The notes under the pieces are model-generated. The model made no database searches. It had not been told where the DNA came from and saw only the letters and a list, made by a program, of their open reading frames with translations. A DNA stretch of 53,722 bases, from NCBI RefSeq assembly GCF_003846185.1, contig NZ_ML123034.1:6133786-6187507 (forward strand). Reading direction: 5' to 3'. Source of the DNA: Streptomyces sp. ADI96-02. GTDB taxonomy: Bacteria; Actinomycetota; Actinomycetes; Streptomycetales; Streptomycetaceae. The translations under genes and the position numbers were made by a program. This document shows positions 43,710-52,500 of the stretch, piece after piece. Every line of letters starts with the position of its first letter. Position 1 is the stretch's first letter.

Positions 43710-44465
43710 ATGCCCACCCGCCGCCGCCCGCCGCGCCGCCACCCCGTCCGCCGTTCCGCGCGTCGTCCGTCGCGCCGCCCCGCACCGCGCCGCCGAACCG
43801 CTTTCCGTGCCCGCCCCCGCGGCAGACAGCAGGAGCGCGTCATCCAGGCCGTGGTGCTCGTCGCCGTCGCCTTGTGGGTGGCGGGGAGGCTGCTGGCCTG
43901 GGTCGCCGCGAACCCGTGGATCGTGCTCGTGGTCCTGGCCGCCGCGGCTGCCGGGGGCGTCCTGTGGTGCCGCTACCGTGCCGCGCGGATCCGCGGGCGG
44001 CAGGAGGAACTGCGGGCGCTGCGTTACCCGGTGGAGCAGCTGGACCGGCTGCACCACCGCCAGTTCGAGTACGCGGTGCGCGATCTGATGGTCCGCGACG
44101 GCTGCGCGGACGCGATCCAGGTCGGGGGAGCGGGCGACAACGGGGCCGACGTCACGGCCACCGATCCTTACGGGCGCCGCTGGGTACTTCAATGCAAGCA
44201 CCGCGCCGCCGGCCTCGCCGGCTCCGCCGTCGGCACGCCGGACCTCCAGGTCCTCAACGGCACCGCCCGCCAGGTCCACGGGGCGGACGTCGCGGTGATC
44301 GTGACGAACGGCCGCGTCACCAACCCGGCCGTCACCTTCGCCGAGCAACAGCGGCTCCACATCGTCGACCGCCGCACCCTCGCCCTGTGGGCGTCCGGCT
44401 CACGCCCCCTGTGGGAGCTGCTCCGCGCTGTCCCGCCGCCGCGCAAACCGCAGACCCTCTCCTGA
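43710..44465 (+). CDS. Membrane-anchored Mrr-type restriction endonuclease
   Basis: A 251-residue protein: an Arg/Pro-rich basic N-terminus (1-41), two transmembrane helices (about 44-62 and 67-87), then an Mrr_cat PD-(D/E)xK nuclease domain. Catalytic candidates are E120 (HRQFEYAVRDLM), D147 (NGADVTATD) and Q161-x-K163 (LQCKH). Mrr enzymes cut modified DNA; anchoring to the membrane would place it where incoming DNA enters. ATG 43710 is close behind the small membrane protein gene. It is probably part of the same mobile-element remnant as the decayed integrase. Confidence 0.88.
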   Translation: MPTRRRPPRRHPVRRSARRPSRRPAPRRRTAFRARPRGRQQERVIQAVVLVAVALWVAGRLLAWVAANPWIVLVVLAAAAAGGVLWCRYRAARIRGRQEELRALRYPVEQLDRLHHRQFEYAVRDLMVRDGCADAIQVGGAGDNGADVTATDPYGRRWVLQCKHRAAGLAGSAVGTPDLQVLNGTARQVHGADVAVIVTNGRVTNPAVTFAEQQRLHIVDRRTLALWASGSRPLWELLRAVPPPRKPQTLS

Positions 44466-44509
44466 CGAAGACGCGCGCTTCGGCACGCCGTGTGCGACAG
44501 AGGGACGGA

Positions 44510-44690
44510 GGCGGCCGGGTAGGGCGTCGTCCCAGTCGGACGATGTGCCCGAGCACATTGGAGATCACCAGGGCGACGGGCCGGCTCAGGTCCAGGGTCT
44601 GCGCGACCCCCGCCGGCACCGCGCAGGTCCGCCCCGTCGCCCGCCCCGTCCAGCCCCCGGACCGGCTTGCCGAGTTCCGTGATCGGGATC
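44510..44690 (-). pseudogene. Fragment of SAM-dependent methyltransferase (DUF574 type)
   Basis: On the minus strand, GADLRGAGG, then after a frameshift AQTLDLSRPVALVISNVLGHIV, and after another shift DWDDA, match the middle of the Streptomyces DUF574/Methyltransf_19 family (LDLsrPVALl...HiPD). The rest is missing. Recognised by eye from this one block, hence moderate-to-low certainty. Confidence 0.4.
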
Positions 44691-44704
44691 GGCAAGCCCG
44701 GGCG

Positions 44705-45631
44705 TCACCAGGCGCGGGCGTCGAGCACCAACTTGCCGCGAACCCGCCCGGCGAGCAGGTCCTCGTAAGCCGCCTTCACCTCCCGGATGGGTCGCGTCTC
44801 GCTCAGGGGGACCCTGATCGCGCCGGCGGCGGCCAGTGCGGCCAGTTCCGCCAAGGCGGCGGAGCTGGGCGCGGTGGTGTGGTTCGTCCCTCCCGCCGCG
44901 TCGCCGACGAGGCCGTGGGCGACCGAGACCGCGTTGGTGCGATCGGCGAGCAAGGTGACAAGGCCGCCGACCTCGGTGCCGCCATGGGTGTCGACGAGCG
45001 CCGCGGCGGGGAGGCCCTGAAGGGCTTCGCGTACCCGGTCCGAGACGCCGGGTCCGTGTCCGACCTCGGTGAACCCGGCGGCACCTGTGATCTTGGACGG
45101 CGACAGTGTGCCGATCACGACGGCACCGCGCTGGATCAGCAAGGCAGCGGCGAAGGCGCCGACGCCACCGCTGACACCGTTAACGATCACCACGTCGCCG
45201 GCCTTGACGTCGATCGTGGCGAGTGCTGTCAACGCGGTGACGCCCGCGGTGGGGATGCTCGCGGCTTCGGCCCAGGAGAGCACAGTGGGTTTCGCGGCGA
45301 GTGTCGCCGGATCGGCGCTTATCGTCTCGGCGAAGGATCCCACGAAGGGCGGCAGCGAGCCGAACACCTCGTCACCCACTGAGAACGAGGCCCCCGGATC
45401 GGCCTGCTTCACCACCCCGGCGAAGTCCGCGCCGACGAGGGCCGGAAACTCCGATTCCCCGTACGGGGCCAGTTCGCCAGCGACCGTTTTGACGTCGACC
45501 GGGTTCACCGACACCGCTCGCACATCCACCAGGACCCGCCCGGGCGACGCGGAGGGTGCGGGCAGGGACCCGATCCGAACCTCGCCCAGATCGCCGTACC
45601 GGGTGTAGTGAACCGCCTGGACTGTGGTCAT
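44705..45631 (-). CDS. NADP-dependent alcohol dehydrogenase/quinone oxidoreductase (MDR family)
   Basis: A 308-residue medium-chain reductase without the structural-zinc cysteines, hence the quinone-oxidoreductase type. Marks: VQAVHYTRYGDLGEVRIG at the start, VSVNPVDVKTVAGE, GADFAGVV, and the NADP loop VNGVSGGVGAFAAALLIQRGA. It ends KLVLDAR. ATG 45631 is chosen as it begins the conserved domain. It pairs with the TetR regulator about 700 bases upstream, divergently transcribed, a common stress-response arrangement. Confidence 0.9.
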   Translation of the reverse strand: MTTVQAVHYTRYGDLGEVRIGSLPAPSASPGRVLVDVRAVSVNPVDVKTVAGELAPYGESEFPALVGADFAGVVKQADPGASFSVGDEVFGSLPPFVGSFAETISADPATLAAKPTVLSWAEAASIPTAGVTALTALATIDVKAGDVVIVNGVSGGVGAFAAALLIQRGAVVIGTLSPSKITGAAGFTEVGHGPGVSDRVREALQGLPAAALVDTHGGTEVGGLVTLLADRTNAVSVAHGLVGDAAGGTNHTTAPSSAALAELAALAAAGAIRVPLSETRPIREVKAAYEDLLAGRVRGKLVLDARAW

Positions 45632-46303
45632 AGGACTTCCTTTTCCGTGGACCGCCGTCCGGACCCTCTTGGGTGGAGCCAGGAGACGGATGCTTCGGTT
45701 GTATGGATGCGGTGAGAACCGATCGGCGTCGAACCCGACAAGGTGAGAAGGGCTCGGCGACGTAGGCGCCGCAGCATGCCTTGTGGAGGGTGTCGGGATG
45801 CGCGGAGGGTGTCGGGATGCCGAGGGAAGAGCCCGTGTGCGTCCCTTCGACCGGCAGACGCAGGACCACCCGGTCGCCGTCGTTTGAGCGGAAGCACCCC
45901 TGACGCCGCGCGTCAGCCGTCGAAGGCCGGTCGCGGACGAAAATCGCGAGCAGTGGAGCCGGCGTCCGCGCGGACACACCGGTTCGACGATCGCGGGTCC
46001 TGCCCCCGTGCGTACGCTGCGACCGCTGCTGCCGTGTCAGTGACCTCCAAGGCCGGCGAGGAGGTCCGCGTCGCCTGGAGCGTCCCGTAAGCCGCCGAGG
46101 GGCTCGGTCTCGCGCGGGGTGACGGCACCGCGTTTCCACGCCCCATTGCGGTGAACGCGCGGCCAGGGGCGCGTGACGTATAGAGAGGAACCGGTGGTGG
46201 AACAGATGGTGCTCATGTCGTGCTCTCCTCTCCGATCTCGCCGTAACAGACGCCCCGCCACGGCATGAGCGTGAATCCCATATTAGAGACGCTAACACGT
46301 TAA
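45632..46303. other. Long intergenic gap, no gene seen
   Basis: Roughly 670 bases between the oxidoreductase and the TetR gene. Short frames exist, but none has convincing codon bias plus start. A tract at 46260-46300 is AT-rich and is likely the TetR promoter. Confidence 0.45.
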
Positions 46304-46318
46304 TGGTACTGAGTACCA
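46304..46318. promoter_or_regulatory. Inverted repeat TGGTAC-TGA-GTACCA, likely TetR operator
   Basis: A perfect 6-3-6 palindrome lies 19-28 bases upstream of the TetR start and directly after the AT-rich promoter tract. Size and position suit an operator for autoregulation; binding is inferred. Confidence 0.5.
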
Positions 46319-46336
46319 GTGGAGGGATGGCGTACT

Positions 46337-46993
46337 GTGTGTCACATGCGCGACAAGTCGATGACCGCATCTCCCCGAATCCCGGCCGCACAGCCGACCA
46401 TCGCCGATCGCAAGCGGCAGCTGGTCCGGGAGGAGATCAGCGCGGTCGCGATGCGCCTGTTCCTGGAGCGGGGGTTCGATCAGGTGACGGTCGAGCAGAT
46501 TGCCGCCGACGCCGGCCTTTCACGGACGACGTTCTTCCGGTACTTCCCGACCAAAGAAGACGTCGTACTGTTCCATGGCGAACGCTTCGGTCCGCAGGTC
46601 CTGGACTCTCTGTGCGCGCGCCCCGACGCCGAATCCGCCTGGGAGGCGTTCGCACGCGCCATCGAGGACGCGCTCACTGCCGCCGGAATACCTCGGGACG
46701 GCCTGCCGGTCGTCGCCATCGTCTGCGGCAACCCGCAGATTCACGCCCGCAACCTCGAAAAGCAGCGCGATTGGCGTCCTTTGTTTGCCTCTGAAGTCAC
46801 GCGTCGGCTCGCTCTGGCCGGCGACGAGGCCGACGACACCCGCGCCCATGCCCTGACCGCAGCGGCCTTCGCCTGCCTGGAAGTGGCCTTCGACGCCTGG
46901 ACCGAATCCGACGGCAAGCGGGACCTCCTCGAACTCCTCCACCACGCCATGGACACCGTGCTCCCCGTAACCGGCCGTTCCGGAACGAGTTGA
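46337..46993 (+). CDS. TetR/AcrR family transcriptional regulator
   Basis: A regulator of about 218 residues. The TetR HTH is VEQIAADAGLSRTTFFRYFPTKED. The C-terminal domain is of the AcrR C-terminal 17 type (typical for regulators that sit beside MDR oxidoreductases). GTG 46337 has GGAGGG 10 bases upstream; ATG 46346 or ATG 46361 are alternatives. It probably represses the divergent quinone oxidoreductase and itself through the palindrome at 46304-46318. Confidence 0.9.
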   Translation: MCHMRDKSMTASPRIPAAQPTIADRKRQLVREEISAVAMRLFLERGFDQVTVEQIAADAGLSRTTFFRYFPTKEDVVLFHGERFGPQVLDSLCARPDAESAWEAFARAIEDALTAAGIPRDGLPVVAIVCGNPQIHARNLEKQRDWRPLFASEVTRRLALAGDEADDTRAHALTAAAFACLEVAFDAWTESDGKRDLLELLHHAMDTVLPVTGRSGTS

Positions 46994-47314
46994 GCCGGGA
47001 GTCCCGTGCTCGGTGATCACGGCCGAGCGTCCAGAATCGTGGTGGGGGCCTTCGTCCGGCGGCAGAGGGTCTGTGGGTGCCGCCCACCGTCAGATTTCAC
47101 CAGCCCGCAGTCAAGCGGCTCACCACGGAGCGTTCGGGGACGCCTTCCAGAGGCAGGCGGCAACTGTGCCGCGTTCCGCAGCCTGTTCGCGAAAGCGAAC
47201 ATCACGTTGCATGTCACCTGTTCGTATCCGGGCTGTTGCGTCGGGCCGTGCGATCGTCTGGTCCGCCCAGAGGCGATGGGTGGCTGTGGAGGGTTTCCGG
47301 CCGGGCGCGGGTGT

Positions 47315-47389
47315 GGGGAAGGACCGGCCCCGGTGGTGCGGCGGCCGGCGGGGAAGGACCGGCCCCGGTGGTGCGGCGGCCGGCGGGGA
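47315..47389. repeat. Tandem repeat, 35-bp unit, 2.1 copies
   Basis: Identical 35-base units at 47315-47349 and 47350-47384, beginning GGGGAAGGACCGGCCCCGG, followed by five bases of a third copy. No coding context. Confidence 0.9.
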
Positions 47390-47590
47390 CGGGGCCCTGA
47401 CCTCGTGACACGAACCGACGATGCGGCTGCTGCGCGCGGTATGCGTCCGCTGGTCCCGCTTGCGGCGATGCGCGCCGATGACCCTGTGTGCCGTGTGGTG
47501 ATCGTGGCGGACGCGACCTGGCGGAAGCCGGCGGCAACGACCATGTCCACCAGCTCGCGGCCGGCGCGGACACGGCTGCGGCCGGTCTGA

Positions 47591-47632
47591 CGTTCTGGCT
47601 CACGCGTTCTGGCTGGCGCGTTCTGGCTCGCG
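47591..47632. repeat. Tandem repeat, 14-bp unit, 3 copies
   Basis: CGTTCTGGCTCACG, CGTTCTGGCTGGCG and CGTTCTGGCTCGCG follow one another; the first ten bases are invariant. Positions 47591-47604, 47605-47618 and 47619-47632. Confidence 0.9.
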
Positions 47633-47759
47633 CGGGAGCGCGAGACGGGGCCCGGGGTTCTGATAGCCGTTCTCGCGGTATCCGTCGTCCCTTCGTTGCG
47701 AACCGCGTCCGCCGGCTCGTCCGCCCGGGAGACCGGTGACGAAACAGGAAGGCAGGAAG

Positions 47760-50439
47760 ATGACCGAGGCCGCGGCCACGGACGCGCGACGGAACTCCGC
47801 CGTGATCGTCGCGGTGAAGGCGGGCGAGTTCGCGCGCATACCCGGCCTGCTCCGGGAGGGAGAGCTCAACGATTCCCGGCGTCAGCGTCCTTGGCGGCGC
47901 GTGGTGGCTTCCCCACGAGGCCAGGTTCGGGGACGCTTTCCTCGACGTGTTCGCCGATTGGCCGCCCGACGGCCTGAACGCGTTGGCGCATGCCCTCAGA
48001 CCACTCCGGAACTATCTGCTCCCGGTCAACGCCCTCCTGGAGAAGACAGGTATGCCGTACGACATCGACGACGAGGGTGCCGTCGACTGGTTCCTGATCA
48101 CCAGCGGCCGGGAGGACACCCCGGAGGCCGCCGCCGACGCGTTGCGCGCCTCTCCCTTCGCTCCCTTCGCGCTGCCGCGTCTGCCGGACGCGGAGGGCCT
48201 GGGCCGCGGCCTGGCCCACAACGTCACCACACGTGAGGGCACCGGAATCGCGGCCCTGGCGCTCCTGGCCCGGGACGGCCATGTCGACCGGAGCCGCCTC
48301 CTGCGAGCCGCGCTGCAAGGACCCTTGCGGTCCGAACCCCGCACCGTGACGCCCGGATACCTCGCGCTGCTCACCGCACTGGATCCGACCCTGGACGAGC
48401 AGACCGCCGCGGCGGACACACTGGTGGGACTGGTCGGCTCCGCGGCCGGAACCGCCGCGGCGAAGGACGCGCTCGGGAGGCTGCGCAGGCTCGCCGACCT
48501 GGAGCGCCTGACGGACCAGCAGGTGGAGGAGTGCATCCTGAGCCTGCTCGCCCGCCCCGAAGGGGTGATGGCTTCGCAGGCGCTGACCTTCCTGCAGCGT
48601 GAGACGCGCCGTTCCCCCGCACGCCTCGGCGCACTGGCACCGCTGCTGGGAGCCGCCTTCTCCCACCCCACCCGCAGCGTCCAGGAGAAGGCGGCCAAGC
48701 TGGCCGGGAAAATGGCGGACAAGCTGGAGCAGGGGACGCTGGACGACCTTCGCGCCGCGGCCGTACACCTCCCTCCGGATCTACGGCGCCAGATGGACGA
48801 CCTTGCCGGCGGCCCCGCCGTCGAAGCACAGCCCGACGCCCCGCGAACGGACGCGTTGCCGCAGCCTGCGCCGACTCCCGCCTTCCCGCCCCCGGTGAGC
48901 GGCGTGGAGGAGGTCGCCGCGGAACTCGGGGCCGTCCTGGCCGACCGCGTGGGGCAGCTCATCCCCTTCGAACGGGTCCTGGACGGACTGGTGCGCCTGG
49001 CACACCGGGATCGGGAAGCGCTCGCCGAGGCACTGGAGCCCGTGCTGCGAACTTTCGAACGCCGGATCCCTGCCCGTACGCCGAGCTATCTCACCCGGAT
49101 CTGGCTGGTGGCCATGGCGGTGTCCGGCCCCACCCACGACGACGCCGCACCGTATGTCTACTCCCGATCGTGCGGGCACCAGGTGTTCGACGCCGTACTG
49201 GCCGCGCGCGTGGACGAGGCGGCGGGCCGGATCCTCGACGGCACCTGCCCGCCGTTCCTGCTGGCCACCCCCACCCATACGACGGGTTCGCTGGATCCAC
49301 GCGTCCTGCTGGAACGACTGGCCGAGTACCGGCGGTCGGAAGTGCGGCCCGGACAAGCGGACTTCGAGCAGGCGTTGTTCCGCCTCAGGCCCGACCCCGG
49401 GTTCCCGCCTGCCGCGGCGGAGGAACTCGGCACACCCGAGGGGCGCCGACTGGCGCGCTGGCTGTCGGGCGGAGGTTTTCCGGCCCCCGGCTGCGAACGG
49501 ACCACCGTGCTCCCGTTCGAACGTCCGGACGACCCGGAGGCCGCCGCCGCGTACCCGAAGGGCTGGAACCTGGCCGCGCGCGACGAGGCCGACTGGCAAT
49601 GGCAGCAAGCGAATCCTTCCGGGCTGAACTACTACCCGGGCCCTCCACCGTGGGCGGGTAAACCGCTGGGCACCTACGGGGCCCGAGACCGGGAACCGGC
49701 CTTCATCCGCCTCGCCGTCACCGACGCCACGGACCGGCTGGCCGAGTTCTCCGCCCTGTTCCGCGCCGTCGGCGGCCCGCGCGCGAGGCATGGCAGGACC
49801 ACTGCAACTGCGGATGGGCGGACTCCATACCCTGGCGCTGGATGTTCCCGCTGTGGCTGGCCGTCGTACCCCACCACCGGGAACTGGTCGCCGCCCGCAC
49901 CCTGACGGCGATGGCCCTGGGCGCGGAACACGACGACCGGAGTGCCGCCGTCCACCTGCCGGCCCTGGCCGACACCGACGGAGAAGCCGGACCGGCCGTG
50001 CACCTGGCACTCGCCTACGGCAGCGGAGCCTCCTCGGTGATCGAACGGGCCGCCACCGCCGACGCCCTCCTCACCCTCGTCGGCCGCTGCGAACTGGATC
50101 CCGCCCGACTGGCCCGGGACATCGCAGACCTGATCGACCTCGACGCCCTCAAACTCAAGCGCGTCACGGAGACCTTGCGGTACGTCGCGCAGGGAGGCGC
50201 CCCGATCACTGTGTACTCAGTACTGGCACAGGCACTCCCCGACGTACTGCCACACCCGGGCACCAGGCCACGAGCCGGGGGCGGACCTCCTCTTCCTGGC
50301 CGCCGAACAAGCCGAGTCAGCACCCGGCCTCCCTCCGGTACCGGCGGTGAGCACCCTCTCCGAACAACGCGGCAGCTCACAACTCCTCAAAGCGGCACGA
50401 CGGCTCCACAGCGCGACTTCAGACTCACCCCCGGCGTAG
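47760..50439 (+). pseudogene. DUF6493 family protein gene, broken by frameshifts
   Basis: An HEAT-like helical protein that I recognise as DUF6493 (large Streptomyces proteins of about 900 residues, function unknown). ATG 47760 starts TEAAATDARRNSAVIVAVKAGEFARIPGLLREG, then the frame shifts near 47870 into VSVLGGAWWLPHEARFGDAFLDVFADW. A long intact stretch runs to about 49790. A second shift leads into the frame with MFPLWLAVVPHHRELVAARTLTAMALG, and a third near 50250 leads to ADLLFLAAEQAESAPG, ending at TAG 50437-50439. The core codes well, so damage is recent or due to assembly error. If real, it is a pseudogene. Confidence 0.65.
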
Positions 50440-50809
50440 TACCGGAGGCCGCGAACCTCTCCGGGGCCTCCGACCGGCGGCCGCAGGGTCAGGGGAACAC
50501 GAGATCGCCCACGGCCTCCCGGCACTCGTCCCCAGCGCCTGGAGCCACGGGTAGGCCGAAGGGAACGCGGCCCAAGGCAATGAGGGGCGACCGGTCGACG
50601 GCCGGAGATGATCAAGAAATTCGCGCGCATTGAGCGCGCCTCCCTCGCTCCCGTGCGACTTCTGGCTCCGCGCCCGAAGCGCTGATCGCTTCATACGCCG
50701 GGTGACGTCCGCGCACGCGGAGGCGTGCGGGGTGCCGTGGAGCCGGGTGGGACCGCGGTTGACCACCCGCGGCAGGTGCCCGGCTCCGTGCGGGTGCGTC
50801 GGTGGGAGT
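50440..50809. other. Junction between high-GC DNA and the low-GC island
   Basis: A gap of 370 bases after the DUF6493 remnant. No gene is recognised. GC content falls toward its right end, where the lower-GC gene begins. Confidence 0.5.
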
Positions 50810-52000
50810 TCAGGTGCCCGAAGGCCCGGGCCGGCTGTCGATCCAGGCAGCGATCTTGGGGTCTTTCCTGAGTCTGTCCACGACTTCCTGATGCGACGAT
50901 TCGGTCGGCCACCCACCTTCAAAGCCATCAGGGTCTCGGTAGAATACGGCCGTCAAAAGAAGGGCCCTCCGCCATGATGCATCCTCAACCATGGGGGTGA
51001 TAACCCAGCGTTTGTACGAATCATCCCACAAGCTGTTATACCGAATTTCGTGACTTTCCTTCATGTCCCCCACGAAGCGGCCCAGGGCGATTTCGTCTGC
51101 GAAATCATTGGATATCTCGCGTGCGCTACCCCAATAGATGAGAGTGGCTACGGTACTACTGGCCTTTGCGAGGACTTGACTTCTAGGCGGCATCGAGTGC
51201 AGCCACTCAATAAATTTACCATCGTAGAGGTTGCCAGTCCTCCGGTCCTGGCGGAGTAGCGTTCTTATTTTATCTCCGATGATTCCATCTATGGATAGTC
51301 CTTCAAGGACTTTCCCGATTTCAAACTGTGGTTCATGTCCTTCCGACGACTCGACTCTGCAAGACATTATGTCGATCGGAAGATTCTTGAAAATGCCGAG
51401 CACGCCGGAGCACTCATGAACACCTTCCTCGCATCCGGGGCTGTTCATTCCGCACAATCTCATGCTGTCAGCTAGATTCAAGCCCGGAGCTTGGATCGCA
51501 TCCTTTCCATCAAATCCTGGGGCGTCCACGAGGATTTTGAGATCCTCGACGAAATTGCGCTCCATCCTCGCGTAGTAATAGTTTGGAACGCGCTTGTTCC
51601 CGGGCGGCAAGGGAGTCTCGTCCCCTAGGCTACGTAGATGCGCTATGGTGAGCATGGACGGAATGTCCATTGTAACGTCCGCATGTGCGTAGAATCTAAT
51701 ACGCTCCTCCCAGTCGTGGGGCAACAGGACGTCGGGTTCACCGGGCTTGTGCCAGCCGTGTGCCATGAAGAAAATCTTGTTCGTCGGAGCCCCCTCTCCT
51801 GTGATCTCCACGGGCCTCACCTGTCTGTGATCTGCCACGTTTTGCGCTGCCGTCTTTGCCTTGCGGCGGAGGCGGATCACCAATTTGGAAATTTTGGCGG
51901 GGTCGATCGGCGGTGTCTGTGGTGTCTGGGTTTCTCTGTAACGGATGAGGGTGGTTTTCCATGGATTACTGTCAGGGAGGGTGTCGGCGAGTTTCGGCAT
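50810..52000 (-). CDS. Hypothetical protein with weak Stv (putative adhesin)-like domain
   Basis: A 396-residue protein of clearly lower GC and more A/T-ending codons than neighbours, hence recently acquired. An N-terminal Lys-rich helix is followed by KIFFMAHGWHKPGEPDVLLP...IRFYAHADVTM (about 75-112) and VPNYYYARMER, which resemble the Stv putative-adhesin domain of polymorphic-toxin-type proteins; CRVESSEGHEPQFEIGKVLEGL (213-234) fits its later strand. Match is by eye only. No signal peptide. ATG 52000 is chosen over TTG 52024 because GGAG sits 7 bases upstream. Probably transcribed with the acidic gene 95 bases upstream. Confidence 0.7.
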   Translation of the reverse strand: MPKLADTLPDSNPWKTTLIRYRETQTPQTPPIDPAKISKLVIRLRRKAKTAAQNVADHRQVRPVEITGEGAPTNKIFFMAHGWHKPGEPDVLLPHDWEERIRFYAHADVTMDIPSMLTIAHLRSLGDETPLPPGNKRVPNYYYARMERNFVEDLKILVDAPGFDGKDAIQAPGLNLADSMRLCGMNSPGCEEGVHECSGVLGIFKNLPIDIMSCRVESSEGHEPQFEIGKVLEGLSIDGIIGDKIRTLLRQDRRTGNLYDGKFIEWLHSMPPRSQVLAKASSTVATLIYWGSAREISNDFADEIALGRFVGDMKESHEIRYNSLWDDSYKRWVITPMVEDASWRRALLLTAVFYRDPDGFEGGWPTESSHQEVVDRLRKDPKIAAWIDSRPGPSGT

Positions 52001-52095
52001 TTTTTTCTCCGATTTCTTGGGCAAGTCTGCCGGAGTGATGAGGGGTTTTGATTGCTTCAGGCAGTACCTGAGGAGCTGTTGGCGGGCGGGTGTTT

Positions 52096-52500
52096 TTACG
52101 TTGCCAGGGTTTTTTCGATGGCGATGGAGATGGCCTCTGTCAGATCTTCCTCAGCAAGATCCTCGTCATCCATGTATACATCGGTGAAATAATCTGGATG
52201 TTCTTCGGCGATTACCTGGAATACGATTTCTGCCAATTCTTCCTCAATTCCCTGCGAGGTGTCTCTCTTATTGTCGTGATCTTCCGGGGTGTTTTCGATC
52301 CCTGCTGCAGGCTGAGAAGCGGCGATATCTCTGGCTTCGGCGAGTATTCTGGACATTGCGCCGGCGAGCTGTTCCGGGGTTATGTGTGTTATCGTAGCCG
52401 CGATCTCGGCGGCCCCTGACTCCTTCAGGGCCTTCTTGAATTCTGCGAACTGTTCCGGAGTGAGTTCTGCGTCGGCATTTTCTTTGCCTTGAGGCGGCAT
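52096..52500 (-). CDS. Acidic small protein upstream of the Stv-like gene
   Basis: A 134-residue, strongly acidic helical protein (ELTPEQFAEFKKALKESG, then EEELAEIVFQVIAEEHPDYF and MDDEDLAEEDLTEAI). It has lower GC than the chromosome. ATG 52500 is preceded by AAAGGAAG at good spacing. It shares an operon with the 396-residue protein. Its acidity and size would suit an immunity or chaperone partner, but this is speculation. The EE-x-LA...EExP pattern recurs in the partial gene at 53409. Confidence 0.65.
   Translation of the reverse strand: MPPQGKENADAELTPEQFAEFKKALKESGAAEIAATITHITPEQLAGAMSRILAEARDIAASQPAAGIENTPEDHDNKRDTSQGIEEELAEIVFQVIAEEHPDYFTDVYMDDEDLAEEDLTEAISIAIEKTLAT

Larger units (their letters stand above)
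46994..47759. other. Gene-poor gap with tandem repeats
   Basis: About 766 bases without a plausible gene. It contains two separate tandem repeats (47315-47389 and 47591-47632). No transposase, tRNA or att-like site is visible. Confidence 0.5.

Noticed and set aside
46260..46275. GTGAATCCC-like string considered as a tRNA T-arm
   Set aside because: No cloverleaf or acceptor stem could be built around it; I see no tRNA or rRNA in the window.
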